A stretch of DNA of 64,000 bases from Patagioenas fasciata. Taxonomy: Eukaryota; Chordata; Aves; Columbiformes; Columbidae. Below are positions 40,139-53,000 of the stretch, piece by piece. Numbering within the stretch: position 1 is the stretch's first letter; every line of letters begins with the position of its first letter. The notes below the pieces were generated by a model, which worked only from the letters and a program-made list of their open reading frames with translations, had not been told where the DNA came from and did no database searches. Where the stretch lies: positions 15,507,001 to 15,571,000 of the forward strand of contig NC_092520.1 of the NCBI RefSeq assembly GCF_037038585.1, given 5' to 3'. The position numbers and the translations under genes were made by a program.

Positions 40139-40210
40139 TGGGCAGTGGCGCAGCAGCTGGAGCGCTCTAGCTCCTGTTCGTGAGAAACTTGGATTATAAT
40201 CCATCTTTGG
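40139..40210 (+). mobile_element. Degraded tRNA-derived SINE head
   Basis: TGGCGCAGCAGCTGG (40146-40160) fits the tRNA A box pattern TGGCNNAGNNGG, and GGATTATAATCC (40191-40202) resembles a decayed B box (GGGTTCGAATCC). The two starts are 45 bases apart, the spacing found inside real tRNAs. The acceptor stem does not pair and the anticodon arm is not convincing, so it is not a working tRNA gene. A relic of an old tRNA-derived SINE is the best reading; the sequence after the B box is not identifiable. Confidence 0.35.
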
Positions 40211-40445
40211 AATGGCTACATTCAGTGTCATGAGTCTTACGTACCACACAGCCCCCATGTCTCTCCTGAAATCTCTGAGAGGAAGAAAGATAGTTATTAA
40301 AGAGTAGTTACTTCTAAAAAGATAAGTTGGCAACAGAAGAAGGGAGTGTAGGACTTGTTAGTATTTTTTTAAAATATCTGTGTAATGCTGGAACTCAAAT
40401 GTAGGCTTTTCCAAGCATATCCCATATTAAAACCTATTTTCAAGT

Positions 40446-41530
40446 CATAGCATGATAGAGTCATAGAGACCCTCAGGATCTTCAAGTCCAACCGTAACCT
40501 AATGTAACTCTAGCACTAAACGTTGACCCTAAGAACCTCATTTAAACACCTTTTAAACACCTCCAGGGATGGTGACTCCACCACTTCCCTGGGCAGCCTG
40601 TTCCAATGACTGACAGCCCTTTACGTGAATAATTTTTTCCTAATATCCAGTCTAAACCTCCCCTGGCACAACTTGAGGCCATTTCCCATTCTCCTATCAC
40701 TTGCTACTTGGGAGAAGAGACCAACCCCCTCCGTGCTACAACCTCCTTTCAGGTAGCTGTAGACAGCGATAAGGTCTCCCCTAAGCCTCCTTTTCTCCAG
40801 GCTGAACAGCCCCAGTTCCCTCAGCTGCTCCTCATCAGACTTGTGCTCCAGGCCCCTCACCAGCTTCTTCACCCTGCTCTGCACTCTTTCCAGCACCTCA
40901 ATGTCTTCCTTATGATGAGGGGCCCAAAACTGAACACAGGATTCAAGGTGGGGCCTCACCAGTGCTGAGTACAGTGACACAATCACTTCTCTAGTCCTGC
41001 TGGCCACACTGTTCCTGATACAAGCCAGGATGCTGTTGGCCTTTTTGGCCACCTGGGCACACTGCTGGCTCATATTCAGCTGCTGTCGATCAACAGCCCC
41101 AGGTCCTTTTCTGCCAGGCACTTTCCAGCCACTCTTCCCCGAGCTTGTAGCGCTGCCTGGGGTTGTTGTGACCCAAGTGCAGGACCCGGCACTTGGCCTT
41201 GTTGAACTTCATACAACTGGCCTCAGCCCAACGATCCAGCTGGTCCAGATCCCTCTGTATGGCCTTCCTACCCTCCAGCAGATAAACACTCCCACCCAAT
41301 TTGGTGTCATCTGCAAACGTACTGAGGCTGCACTCAATCCCTTCATCCAGATCATTGATAAAGAGATTAAACAGAACTGACCCCAGTACTGAGCCCTGGG
41401 GAGCACCGCTTGTGACTGACCGCCAACTGGATTTGGCTTTGTTCGCCACGAACTCTTTGGGCCAGGCCTTCCAGCCAGTCTCCTCTGACTTCAATATTTC
41501 TCTTTTCCTGACTGAGTCACTAATAACTGG
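40446..41530 (-). mobile_element. CR1 LINE, 5'-truncated, with broken reverse-transcriptase ORF2
   Basis: About 1.1 kb of CR1 lies on the minus strand. In translation it shows the reverse-transcriptase core: [12 protein letters not shown], then [12 protein letters not shown], then the catalytic FADD motif (41306-41317) followed by TKLGG. After this come [10 protein letters not shown] and [15 protein letters not shown] second frame (40621-41121) continues with [24 protein letters not shown] and [15 protein letters not shown]. The 3' UTR then ends at the 'GACTCTATCATGCTATGACT' tail. The copy is dead: there is a frame change near 41455-41465 (after the GLAQRV-type block), another near 41105-41120, and a TAA at 40618-40620. 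The endonuclease and the start of the reverse transcriptase are missing. The 5' boundary is approximate; 41530-41640 no longer resembles CR1. Confidence 0.93.
40618..41515 (-). pseudogene. CR1 ORF2 (reverse transcriptase) remnant
   Basis: This is the coding part of the CR1 copy above, listed separately because it is the only recognisable enzyme relic in the window besides the host gene. It covers the palm motifs (QGSVLG, FADD) and the thumb/C-terminal region, but is split over three frames and stopped by TAA before the [10 protein letters not shown] block, which is present in the following DNA in another reading. It cannot make a working polymerase. FADD replaces the YADD/FADD alternatives usual in CR1, so the catalytic aspartates themselves are kept. 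Confidence 0.88.
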
Positions 41531-41697
41531 GCAGAAGCTCTGAGCTACTTGCTTTCCATAGCAAGGTTTTCTTATCCTCACCTGACAACATTGTGATAGG
41601 TAGGGAACTGTCATCAAAGATGGTTGGTATTTGGTCATTGTCTTCCACTAATCTGTAGCAGGGGCGCAGGAGGGGAAGTTTAATTTTATTGACGTAT

Positions 41698-41731
41698 AAA
41701 AGTAAGGGAGAGAAAGAAAAGTAAGGGAGAG
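41698..41731 (+). repeat. Tandem duplication, 19-bp spacing
   Basis: AAAAGTAAGGGAGAG occurs at 41698-41712 and again, unchanged, at 41717-41731. It lies about 170 bases beyond the recognisable CR1 5' end and is a local slippage or small duplication. Confidence 0.75.
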
Positions 41732-44700
41732 TGGCTTCTACTCTGATATAAAACTACGTACATTCTTCAGATGTATCCAGCTTGGAAAGAGACAAAAAAT
41801 GAGCGGTGTGCATGTGCTCTTTGCCGTTCTACATATTATTTCTTGGCTGTTAAAGTTAACTTGTACATATTTTATGCATCTGAACTAAATATACAGTATC
41901 TCAGTTTTATGTCTTAGAATTGATCAATAACTTTTAAAGACATAAGGTTTTGCATTTAAAAATGAAGTGCCTGAGGACAAAGACAGCTTTCCTTTTACCT
42001 GTAGCTCAAATGTAGCAAAGAAAAGACATTTTATTGTTTAGACATTAAACAGGCATTTACAACTAGGAAAAAAACAGAGTTCTTGAAGCTTGACAGCTGA
42101 TTTATTTCACTTGGAGCTTCAAAGAAGGGATTTCTAGCTTCTAAAGCGCTCACTGCCTGATGGATTGTCGTGTACATCAAAGAAGCTTATAAGAGTAAAA
42201 GGTAAACTGACAGGAATCAAATTCAAGTCTAACAGAGCTTGGATGATACTGTGTGCTTTTATAGAGTAAGGCTCAATTTTTGATCTCCCTAGAGCAGTGA
42301 CCTAGAATTTGTCCATATCTTTAACATGTCCCAACAAAGCTAGATCTTTGCTTATCATCAAAGACAGCTTTGTGTGGATGAATCCTGCTCTGTGCCTCCT
42401 TCTTCCTTCACCTCCTTTTTTTAAGAGTATCTACAGCAGTGCAAGCCATTGGAAGTTTTACTTCAGTCTGCAGTGCTATTCTGACTTGATAAGTTTTGTA
42501 CAAAACCACTGTATGCATAGGCGGACTGCATTCTCAAGATTTTAAAAGACATCTGTATTTCAGGCTTAGCATTGGAAATCTACTCTAATCCACCTTAGCA
42601 CTGGAAATTCACCCACTGAAAAAGGCTTTTTCTGTCAAGATGTGATTATTTCTGTTAAAAAAACTTTTCAACTATTTTCAAAGTTGAAATATAAGTGATT
42701 TTTTTTTTTTTCTTACCAGTAATAAGTATTTGGAACTGAGTTGATAGCTCCATGAACTTATTTTTGAGACAATACTAGTGCTGAAGGTCCCTGTTCAGTA
42801 ACTCAGTGCAACCTAGTTTTTGTTTGCTTTTGCTGCCAACCTGAGTTCTAATAATAGCATGCAGTTTGCATTTCCTATAACCTGTGCCTTTTTAGACACT
42901 CTCTTTATACAATTAATCTATTCCAATAAGTTTATTACACGTCATACATGAGAAGTAGTTTTAGTTCAGCTCCATGACACACTCAGTACAAACAGAGTTA
43001 TGATGGATGGTGTTCTTCATATTTGTTTTAATCCATCTGTTATTTAATCCAGTCATTTATTTGTTTTTTGGTTTTTTTTTGTTTTCTTTTAATTCTTGTC
43101 TTTGACTTCTAATTTTTATGATTGCTTACTTTTTATTTACAAATGTTTAATTCTTCCATAGAAGTAGTGACAAAAAAAATCTACGTGTCTTTTAGTGGCT
43201 GTGTAATCTTGCCGTGTTTTTGCAAGTTACCCAGATTACCTACATAGCCATTTTCAGCTCTAACATGCCCAGTTTAGAGCCAGACATTTTGTGCATGAAT
43301 TGTAAGCTGTTCTCCTGACTTTCTTGAATAAGCAGATGGGCTTCTTCAAATTACCTACAACTTCGTTTTTCTTAAACTGTGAACATCAAAGGATTTGTGC
43401 TATAAAAAGCTTTATCAGATATTTGCCTGCAATTTTGGTTTGGGAAGTAGTGCTCCCCAGCTTTACTGACTTTTAAACCTTAAAAAATAAACAGCTAGCA
43501 ACAATTGCCAGTGTTGTTTCTTCCTCTGTTTTGAAATGCATGTGGCAGCATGTGATCCGCAGCAGTGCAAGGACCATGATATTGGATAGGGCCATACTAA
43601 TAGATAGTAGTACATGGGTATTAGCTCCAGTTGCATGTGATTCAGCCAAGCTGTAATTTTTTAATGTCATTTAAAAGTTATGCAGACAGTGATGTCTTTA
43701 AAGTAAAAATAACACAATGAATGACAGTGAATCAGTAATACTAAAAAGGCTTAGTAATGCAGACTTGATGTAAGTCACCCTTACTCGGAGAAGAGGGTGT
43801 TGCTTCCCCCCACTGTACTATCAGCTGTGCTTTCCTCAGTCTGAAATATTAATAGCCAAGACTTGACAACATTTTACATTCACTCTTTTAGACGTATCAC
43901 CCTGTGCACAGTTACGCTCAGCTTCCTTTGCAATTAACATTTTGTACAAAGATTAAATACTTTGAATTCACAGTGAATAAATGTAAAGGAGGTCAGTGAT
44001 TTGTCATACCCAGTAGGAGTTTTGTGCAAAACAGATGCATGATTTTTGTGTTTCAAAACTGATAGGTAACATAGAATGTTACACAGACACTATAGGTGCA
44101 AAAGCTGTGTTTTTAATGAACATGTGTCATTTTCCTCAGTATAGACTGTGCCAACATAAACTTTGCAAGGAGAAGGTTGCCCAGCTCCTCCTTCCGTACT
44201 ATTTCCCAGCTTGTGTCACCTGATTCCTTCCACAGGAATCTCCCTGTTTTTATTCTCTTTTGTTTGTGTTATCTGGATTGTGGCTGATACAGATGAAAAT
44301 AATAAACATTATTATTTAAATCAGTGGCATTCTGTCCTGTTCCTTAAAGAAGTTCTTCTCTGTTCTGTGTTAGGCTAATTATAGATCAGGGTGATTTAAT
44401 ATCAGCAGTGTAAGACCATATTCTTCAGAATTAAAAGAAACCAAGACCAATAAATACATTCTGATATTCTAGCATTTTACTTTAGTATCTGTTTTTAATT
44501 ACTGTGTGCTATTTAGGAAAAAACACTGAAAGGAATGTGTATTTCAGTCTGTCTCTGCTGGTTTTGAATTTTATTTTTCTTTTTCTCCCTGAAGAGAATT
44601 ATATTATGACAGATGTTTCAGGTAGCATCAGATGTTCGATTTAGGAGTGTAGTAGGATTATGATGATCTATGAAATCATTAATTAAACCACAAGAAATAG

Positions 44701-44952
44701 GTCAGAAGTTCTAAACTGTGCTATCTTTCCTTGTGGGGACTGAATTCTGCTCTTGCTGCTAGCAGTTGTGGCTCATGTGATCTTTGACTCACAGCTCAAG
44801 TCATTAATGGGATTATTAAAATTGCTAGCAACTAACCATCTACAGAACTGTTAACTCATACCAGGCAATTATGTTGTATACAGCAGTGACGTTCAAGTTG
44901 AACTTTGAAAAGTCAGCTAAAAGGTACTAGGGAGAAATAGTTGGGTTTTTTT

Positions 44953-45097
44953 AAACAAAACAAAAATAAACAAACAAAAAAACCAAACACACCCCAAAAA
45001 CCACACAAAAACAACCCCAAACAAGCAATCCCCAAAAAAACAAAACAAAAATCCCCAACAATAACAACAAGAAAAAGCACCACCACCAACAAGAAAA
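44953..45097 (+). repeat. A/C-rich low-complexity stretch
   Basis: About 145 bases are composed almost only of A and C, in irregular CAAA, CCAAA, ACCCC and AAC/ACC units, ending in a CACCACCACC run. The other strand is a G/T-rich tract. It is not a clean microsatellite with a single unit. Confidence 0.85.
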
Positions 45098-48000
45098 CCT
45101 CTAATAGTAGTTGTTAGAGTCCACTGCTGTGATCTGAAGGCTCTCTTGTTTGAGTTAAGCAGTGATGCCAGAAGCTGAGTTGTCTTTTTCACTTGTACCG
45201 GCCATCCACACACACAATGCTTTTGATTTGGCAGCTTCTCTGACCTCTTACAGAGCCCGTCAGAGGATGAGCATCCCCTCCGTCAAAGCAGCAAATAGTT
45301 CTGTCTTGGGAAATAAAACTACACAAATAAGAGAAATAAAATCAAAGTTTTGCTCCATCCATCTCTTAAAAAAATGTAAAAGGTTAATTGGCATTAGGAA
45401 GTGCCAAATTCCACTTTTTTTTTTTTTTTTTAATGGTGCAAACTGTGTGTGCAATGCTCTGTTAAAATGAAGAGAATTTATAGGAGCCTAAAGTGCATGG
45501 AGGTGAATCTTGACATGTCAGTCTGTGGACATGCAGTCTCTAAGGCAGGAGACTCTCCTTGGGAGCCGCGTGGAGGCTAATCAGGAACCTCAGAAGGTGC
45601 CTGTCAGGCCAGTTGCGATTTCAAGCCACTGTATATCTGTTGTTTGTGGTGTGCAATGGCTTCTTGAGTTGCCTGCCTGTTTAGGAATTATTTATTAAAT
45701 GCCATTGAGCCACCTATGGTCTGAATCACTTGGATATCTTACAGGTCATCCCCTTAATCACTTGAGGTTAGCTTTGATGTTCAATGAAGTTCTTTCTAGG
45801 GTTAATATTCTACCTGTTTTGCACTGAATTCCCATTCATAACCAGGTTTCTGAGTGCAATTACCGAATACCAATTAAGTCTAAAATGAATTCCAGTGGTT
45901 CAGGTCTATGACTGCCTTATCCAAGCCAAGGAAAGAGGAGGATCTTGCCACCGCCTTGAGAGTAGAATTCCGGGGGTGGATTTTTTTAGCATAGGCATCA
46001 TCACAATAACTTTTATAGTGCTTGAGTTTGTTGAACTTGTGGAACATAGTAGAGACCAGGATATTTACAAAAGGCTTCTTTTTTTTTGAAGATGGGTGGA
46101 GAAGGGTTGAGTCCTGAATTAACACAGAAAGCTGTTTGCAACTGAGAGTGAATTTGCATACAAAGATTGTATGCTGTTTTTTTCCACAGTAATTAACCTG
46201 CCTAGATTTGCCAGCTCTTTTTCCTCCAGTTGGAAGAATGGATTTTAAGATTAACTTTTCAGATGACCTTCAAAGCAACTTTGCCTTAGCTCCTTACAAG
46301 ACCTGAATCACAGGACACAGTTCTTAGGTACTCCTATTGGACTATTTTTATCGACAAAAGTTAAATAGTAACAAATTATGGGAGGAACTCAGCACTATCA
46401 GGGTGTGAACTGCCTGAACTATTTGTTTAGAATTTGTTAAATCTGTTCCTAGCATTATTTTTTTGATCCCTGTTGCATATTTAAACAAATGCCACCTGTT
46501 TCTGGGGTGCTATTGTTTCTTAACTCCAAGAAATGAGTAATTTTATGCTAGTCTAAGTATCCTATAGAGGCTTCAAAACAGCATCTGCACCAGGCAGTGA
46601 AGTTTGGCATTCTGTTGGTCCAGCCCAGAGCTCTTGTCCTTGCTGTGGAAGGTCAAATGAGGCTGACAAAGCAGGAAATAAAACAATGTTACAATCATCT
46701 GTGAAGGAGGAAAAGGAAAATCAGATCAACAACACAGGCCTTGTTCTTTCTTCTTCTCCAATATACATATCAGGAGGTTATTAGAATTTGTGTGTTCCAT
46801 TCCCTGCTACCTTAAGGTGTGTATTCAAATGAAAGAAAAAAATAGGTTGAGGTGGCTGATGCAGTTACTGCGCTTCCTGTCTGTCCTACACTTCTTCTGT
46901 GGCAGGAGTAGCTGGATCTGAAGTAGATGATCTCCTGAGTCGCTGCTGTTTACATCCTGCTCCACTACTGGAATTTAAAATTCATGCTAGTTCATTTTAT
47001 TCTATTGGACTGCAAGCTTGCGGTGTCTCAGACTTTGCTCCACTTGCCTTGGAGCTCATGCTGTTTACAGAAGGAGCTCGAGGCAGGCAGTGGGCAACAA
47101 TTGCTTTGGTTGTCCTGGTGCTTTCTGCTGAGGAGATTAAAGGAATCAACATCTGACCTGAACAGCTGAGTAGGCAAGTAGACAGGTCCGTGCCACTCGC
47201 CGATCAAGATGAAGTATCTGTTGTGTCCCTCATTAATAGTTTGATCTTCTGGACTCTGGTAGACGCATTCTAGCTTATTTTTCTTATTCCATGAGGAGAT
47301 GCCTTCAATGTACGTCTTCTCCCCTCCTTCATTGCTTAGCTTTGGTATTTCTAGAGTTGGGCATCCCAGTGGAAGTATGAATGTCTGTGAGGAGACAGGT
47401 CGAGGACTGGAGAATTGCCTTACAGAGCTGGTCTGAAAATAACTGGCACTCGTTTTCAAAAACAGATAGTGGTTTGATCAACTCGGCTTTGAGAGATATT
47501 AATTTTCAGGTTTGAGCAAATAAGATGAAGAAGGATTTGTGCTTTCTGAAATCAAGATCTTTAGTAGAGATTAGAGTTTTAAGCCCAGGAAGTCCTTGAT
47601 CCCTTTCTAGACCTAAATTCAACAAAGCTATTATGGCAAATGGAACACTTGTTGAAGTATTTGGTGATATTTTTCCTAATTAGAGTGTTTCACCATTCAA
47701 GTAATAAACGTGCTGAACTTTACAAAACAGAAAAACACTATTAATGATTCTCAGCTGCATTCTGAATACATTGCTTTTCCTTTTACCTCCCCAGTTTCAG
47801 CACCCACAAAGAACCACACACAAATAAGGTTTGTGCAGCTGGAAAGATTGAAATATCATTTTTTTTCCCCTCCTTTAAAGTATGGATGTGCCTCTGAAGA
47901 ATCAGGGATCAGCAAGCCTGAATTATAGTCATAATGACTTCTAACTCCTGTGTTTGTGGAATGCTAGGATTGAATATTACTTTTGCGGCTTACTAAGTTG

Positions 48001-49850
48001 TTTGTTGCCTAGTGATTATTTCCTGCATGAGCATGAAATAGCAATTGTTTTCTTAGAATGAAAGATTTGGGTTCATAGTCAATTTATATCACAATTCTTT
48101 CTAGTGAGGTTGGGGTGGGAGGGCAGAGGAAAGCAGGAGAGGATGGAAAGAGTCTCTGATTTAAGATGAATCCACATTTGATCTTAGCTATATCTCAATA
48201 TTTCGTATTTTTTAAAGCTATTCTTCTGACAAGCTGTGGATACCAGTCAACTCTGGAGAAGTGTGATCTGTTCTAGTTAATGGTTAATTTATTTAAGGTA
48301 AAGATTAATTGGATTATACGGACTCTTACAGTGTAGGAAGTTATGCTAACCCACTGTTAAGTTTCGGTGGGTGCCAGTTCAAGCTGCTGGGGTTTCAAAT
48401 TAGGTCTCCTGAAGCACTTTAAGATCACTTCATACCTGCTGGGCAAAAGATAATGTGCTGAACATTGTTCCCCACCCCCTGCTGAGCTGTGCAGCTGTGG
48501 GGCTCAGCCCCAGGGCTGCTCTGTGTGTACCTCCATCAGGTGAAACAGAGGCTGGTTTCTCTTTGACAGATAATGAAAATGTTAAACCTGACTTCCTAGC
48601 GGCATGGAGATGCAGCACTTTTTAATAACCACTTTTTAAAACCGTTCCTTTTATTCTGTGAGAACATGGTGAATACAGATTTATTGTGGCTAGTCCTGGA
48701 AGCCTCCACTCCTACACAGAAGAGTAGAAGGAAGAGGAGAGACAAGAAAAGTGATTTACTAATTTGTGGAAGGGTTTTGATACAGTGCTCTGTGAGAGCA
48801 AGTGGCTGCCTGGGACATCCATTCATCCCATGTTCCAAACAAAATGGAAGAAATCGCTTAGATGATTTAAAATGTTTCTGTTGTCACTTCAGGATGCCAC
48901 ATTTGGGAGAGATGTGATAAAGTAATATAGTCTAGAGTAGGCTTTTTCTAGCACAGCTCTGCTGGTGTTGTATTCCGAAAATGGTTATATTGAAGAATTC
49001 ATGCTGCAGAAGATGAATTTCCAAATAGAATGATATATTTTGAAAATACTTGCTACTTTTGAAATCAAAGTAGAACATTAACATGGGGTATATATTGCAG
49101 CTGTTTTTTTAATAAAGTGTTTCAAGTGTGGTGGTGGTATTTGAATAATTGTTTGGTGTGGGCTTGTTTTGATTTTGTTGTTACTAACATACTGTGGGAT
49201 AGGCAGCCATTAGAAACTTTAAAGATATTTCAAGACTCTAAGAAACATTTTGCCCTTGTTTGATCCATTTGAAATATTCTACTTGTATTTGCTTTGTGAG
49301 GTTGTGTCTGAGTAGGGAATGGCAATTTACTGGTATTAAGTCAAGTAATGAGATTTATTTAAATTGTGTAACATTGTGTGTCTTAAGGTTATCTCTCCAA
49401 GTATTGTGTTCGACAAGTACTGACAGTGGATCTGGAAATTGTAGATAACCTGGCTTTCTTGCAAGTCGTCTTAGTTTGTATATAAACGTGTAGCTTTTTT
49501 GTAGACTATGGTTGAAAAGGAGTGGAGTGGAAAGTGTAAATGTCTTGGCTCAAAGCATTGTTTTAATTTTTGGAGAAGGCTTATATTTGTTTAAATATTT
49601 GTGACACAATAGCTACTTTTTATAGCAAAGAATTCTTGACTATGATACTGTTTGTAACTGGATTTACTTAGGCAGACAAAGGTTTGTTTCAATAAAATTC
49701 TAGAGCGGGGAAAAGGATTTTTACTCCCCATAGCAGCCCTACATTTTATGTTTTACACATGTTTAGGAAAAAAACCTTCATAAAAAACATGCTATATTTG
49801 CTTATTAAGTTTTGCAAGATGAAAATACTTTTAAGTTAAAATTCCAGTTG

Positions 49851-49860
49851 CCTAATATGG
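49851..49860. promoter_or_regulatory. Consensus CArG box (SRF site), intron 2
   Basis: CCTAATATGG fits CC(A/T)6GG. It sits only 30 bases upstream of the isolated CpG-rich patch at 49889-50052, which slightly raises the chance that it is part of a regulatory element. A chance match is still likely. Confidence 0.3.
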
Positions 49861-49888
49861 TATGTACATGTTATACTGTACTTACAAA

Positions 49889-50052
49889 CGCATCTCGCGA
49901 AGCTTTGGGCTTTGGTGAGGCTTAGGTCTGATGTGGCTCGGCTGTCAGTCCGCTCCGCGAGGCACACGAGTGGTGCTCAGCCAGGGGGTTCCATCCCTGC
50001 CGGGGACCTTGCTGCCCTTCCTGCTGGTCTGTCTGGCCTTGCTGCTGTGACG
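49889..50052. other. CpG-rich patch within AT-rich intron
   Basis: Ten CpG dinucleotides fall in about 165 bases, in a moderately GC-rich segment, while the surrounding kilobases have very few. The segment is open in several frames but no coding exon can be supported, and it does not resemble CR1. It may be an internal regulatory element or minor promoter, or an unrecognised repeat that arrived recently enough to keep its CpGs. Confidence 0.5.
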
Positions 50053-53000
50053 AGACCCAGAAGACTGGTCTGGAGAAATGCTTGTTCCCAGGAAATGACC
50101 AGTTTTTGAACAGCTTCTTGGGGAACATTCCCTAAAAAACATACAGGGGTTAAATGCCACGGCCAGAGAGACTGATACTGAGTCTGTGATAGTGTCACTG
50201 CTGGTTTTGTCTTTGTGGGGAATTTGGAGTGCTTATTGTGATCTCTCTGTCCTAACACTGCAAAGAACCAATAAGCTCCAAATTACGGTGTAGAGGACAA
50301 AATACCAGTACAGTTCCTGTGAGTTTACAGTGCTTTAATCAAATGAAGCAGAGAAATTCCTTGGGTTTCGTTTGTTTAAGTTATATGTATTTAAGTAACT
50401 GTGCTCTGATAAAGTTGTCTGCTTGCCAGTATATAATGGAAGATATGATGGTATTTGGAGAATAATAGATAGTCCTTGAAGCATAAATTTGGGCATAAAA
50501 GTCTTAATTTTGTCATTTTTCTTGCTTCCTCATTTGTGTAATTTATTTCAAGAAGTTTTAAACCAGACATCTTTAATATCCGTGTCTCTTTGTCTTTTAT
50601 AATATTTTTCCTTCCTGATGTATGATGGATTTGTTTGACAAATTTCGATTTAGTTTTGTAAGATAGTACACTCATTTTCAAGAGTTGAGAAATATTGGCA
50701 AAAAACCTTTCCCTACAGTTCAAGGTGGGAATCGCCACAGGAAACAAAATTACCACTCTGAATTGTGCTCCTTGGGAGGATCTTAACTCTTACAGCAATA
50801 GTTACTATTTATTTTTCTTATGGGCATGTCTGTGTTAGGTCAGGATAAACTATCCTTCAAATTGAATGGATTTTTTTTTCAATTTTTAGTTAATCAGAGT
50901 TGAAAGTTTGAAGTTTAGATTAGGTAGAAATTGCTTCAAAATCTGAAAGGTCATGGTGCTAATTCATTGGATTAAGCCTTTGCAGAGTTTACTTAGCAGA
51001 TTAATTATAGAGCAGATATTAAGAATGTTCATATATTGAGTCCAAAATTGCTTCAATTAGTCTGGTCTGTCCTGATTCTATCACAAGAGCAGTACAGACC
51101 AGAGTTGCCTCTACCTTCGTGTACCTTCCCATGCTGGAATTCTTAAAGGATATTTGTGGTTTTTTGGGCTGCGAATTTAAACCGCTGTCTGCTGGCAGAA
51201 TTTGCCTTCAATTTGAGAGTGTCTGGCCGGGTATTTCCATGTAATTTTAAAACTTCTTGCATCTTTGCTTCAGCCTGTATCTTTTACTATCAGAAGTATA
51301 TTTCATTGTATTATAGGAAGGTACAAATAGGTTTTTGGTTGGTTTTTTTTTTCTTTTGGAGGTTGTGGTAAATGTAAACACAGACTGAAGGAATGCCTGA
51401 GATCCTTATTACAGATCCATAAAATCTGATACCCAGATTAGCAAAATAAGAGAAACCAAATGGAGGATAAGGCAGCTCATCCAATAATAATTTTCCAAAT
51501 CTAAAAAGAGACTGAAATCCCATGAAGAGATGAACCATTATTTTACTATTCTAACTTCTTTTTCCACAGTGGAATCTTCTAATGTAATTTATCTTTTGAC
51601 ACCAATACTCAGCTCAAAGTGCATCTGACATGCCGCTATTTTACAAACTGGAATTTACATAAATACCTAAGCAATATAACCCTAAACCTTAACAAAACGA
51701 AGTAGTTTCCTATAATTTCTTGGGAATGAAACCCAGAGGAGAACTAAATTGGTAAGAAAATCAACAGTTTCAAGTTCTGCACCCCTCTTCCCTTCTTCTG
51801 TTTTCTCTTATGCTTTCCCAGTAAATATCACTTCTGGTACTGAGCTCAGTCTTCTGAAATAAGTTTTTCTAAAATGTTACCACTTGGAAAGTGGGGGAAA
51901 CAAACCCAGGGTGGAAGTGGCAACGGAAATAGCAGCAGCCAGTGAAATGTGACAACCTGAGTGAAAATTGAGAAGATTTAGCAGATGTGTACTTGTCCAA
52001 ATACAACTTTTCTGAAAATCTGTTTAATAAATATAATACTGTTTTCTGTAGGAATATGTGGCTGTTGTATTATACTACTATTTCTTAAATTATATTGCAG
52101 TGATACTGAGGCCTAGTCAGCATTGGTTATGAAATATTTATAAATTGCACAAATTATTCTTTCAGTTTGCAGACTAAGGCACTGATCTAGCAGCTTGTTC
52201 CCTTTGGGCTAAACTGTAATTCCATTTGAAGCTGTAGATAATTGTACACTTCTAATGTATTATGGGCCTTATTCGGTAGGAAAAAAAAAAAAAAAGGAAG
52301 AAAAAGAATTGCTAACAAATCAGTCCAGGTTGTGACAGTGGTAAAGGAAATCTGTGTTGTATAAGGTAAGGCTTTATTTAAATCACAGCCAACATATTGA
52401 AAGATGAGAAGAATGGGAGGCTTTATTTCAAGACAGTCCTCTTGGGTTTACATTTTGACATGTTGAACACTTGCCATAGTGGTGACATTTTGAGACATCC
52501 TCTTTAGTTACCTTTAGAAACACACTATGGATCCTATATGGCTTTTAACATCCACAATTCTTGTTAGGGAGAAAGTTGATTATTATCGCACTTATAGCAG
52601 CCTGTCAGAGTTAATCTGAAATCTGTGATTTTTCTGTCTGATCAGGAAAACCATCTGTTGCTCTTCTTGTTTTACTTTTTTATTTTCCCTGCCCTTTTTC
52701 AATATAGCTTAAAGCCACAGGAAGGAGGATGGACATTTTATTTGATGTTGTGGGTTTTTTTAAAGCTGCTTGAAGTAGCGTGGCTGCAACTAATGCTAGT
52801 CACTAAAAGCTCTGGAAGTACATCTGTGAATTAGTAACCATTTAATAATATATTTACTTTCATTTTAGAACTGTAAAAGAAAGTCTTTTCCCCCAGCACT
52901 TCCAGCACTCATGGATCTTAGGTTTATTCTGCTTCATCACTGAAGTCTAGTAAACAAATATTAATCCTTAGGAAATTTCCTTATGGGACTTAGGTCCACC

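Noticed and set aside
47028..47459. 143-codon open frame, minus strand, possible retrogene
   Set aside because: No poly(A), no known family, and composition typical of a chance frame; TMEM133, which lies near this gene in humans, could not be supported here.
50391..50756. 121-codon open frame, minus strand
   Set aside because: Lys/Leu-rich translation of AT-rich DNA with no recognisable domain.
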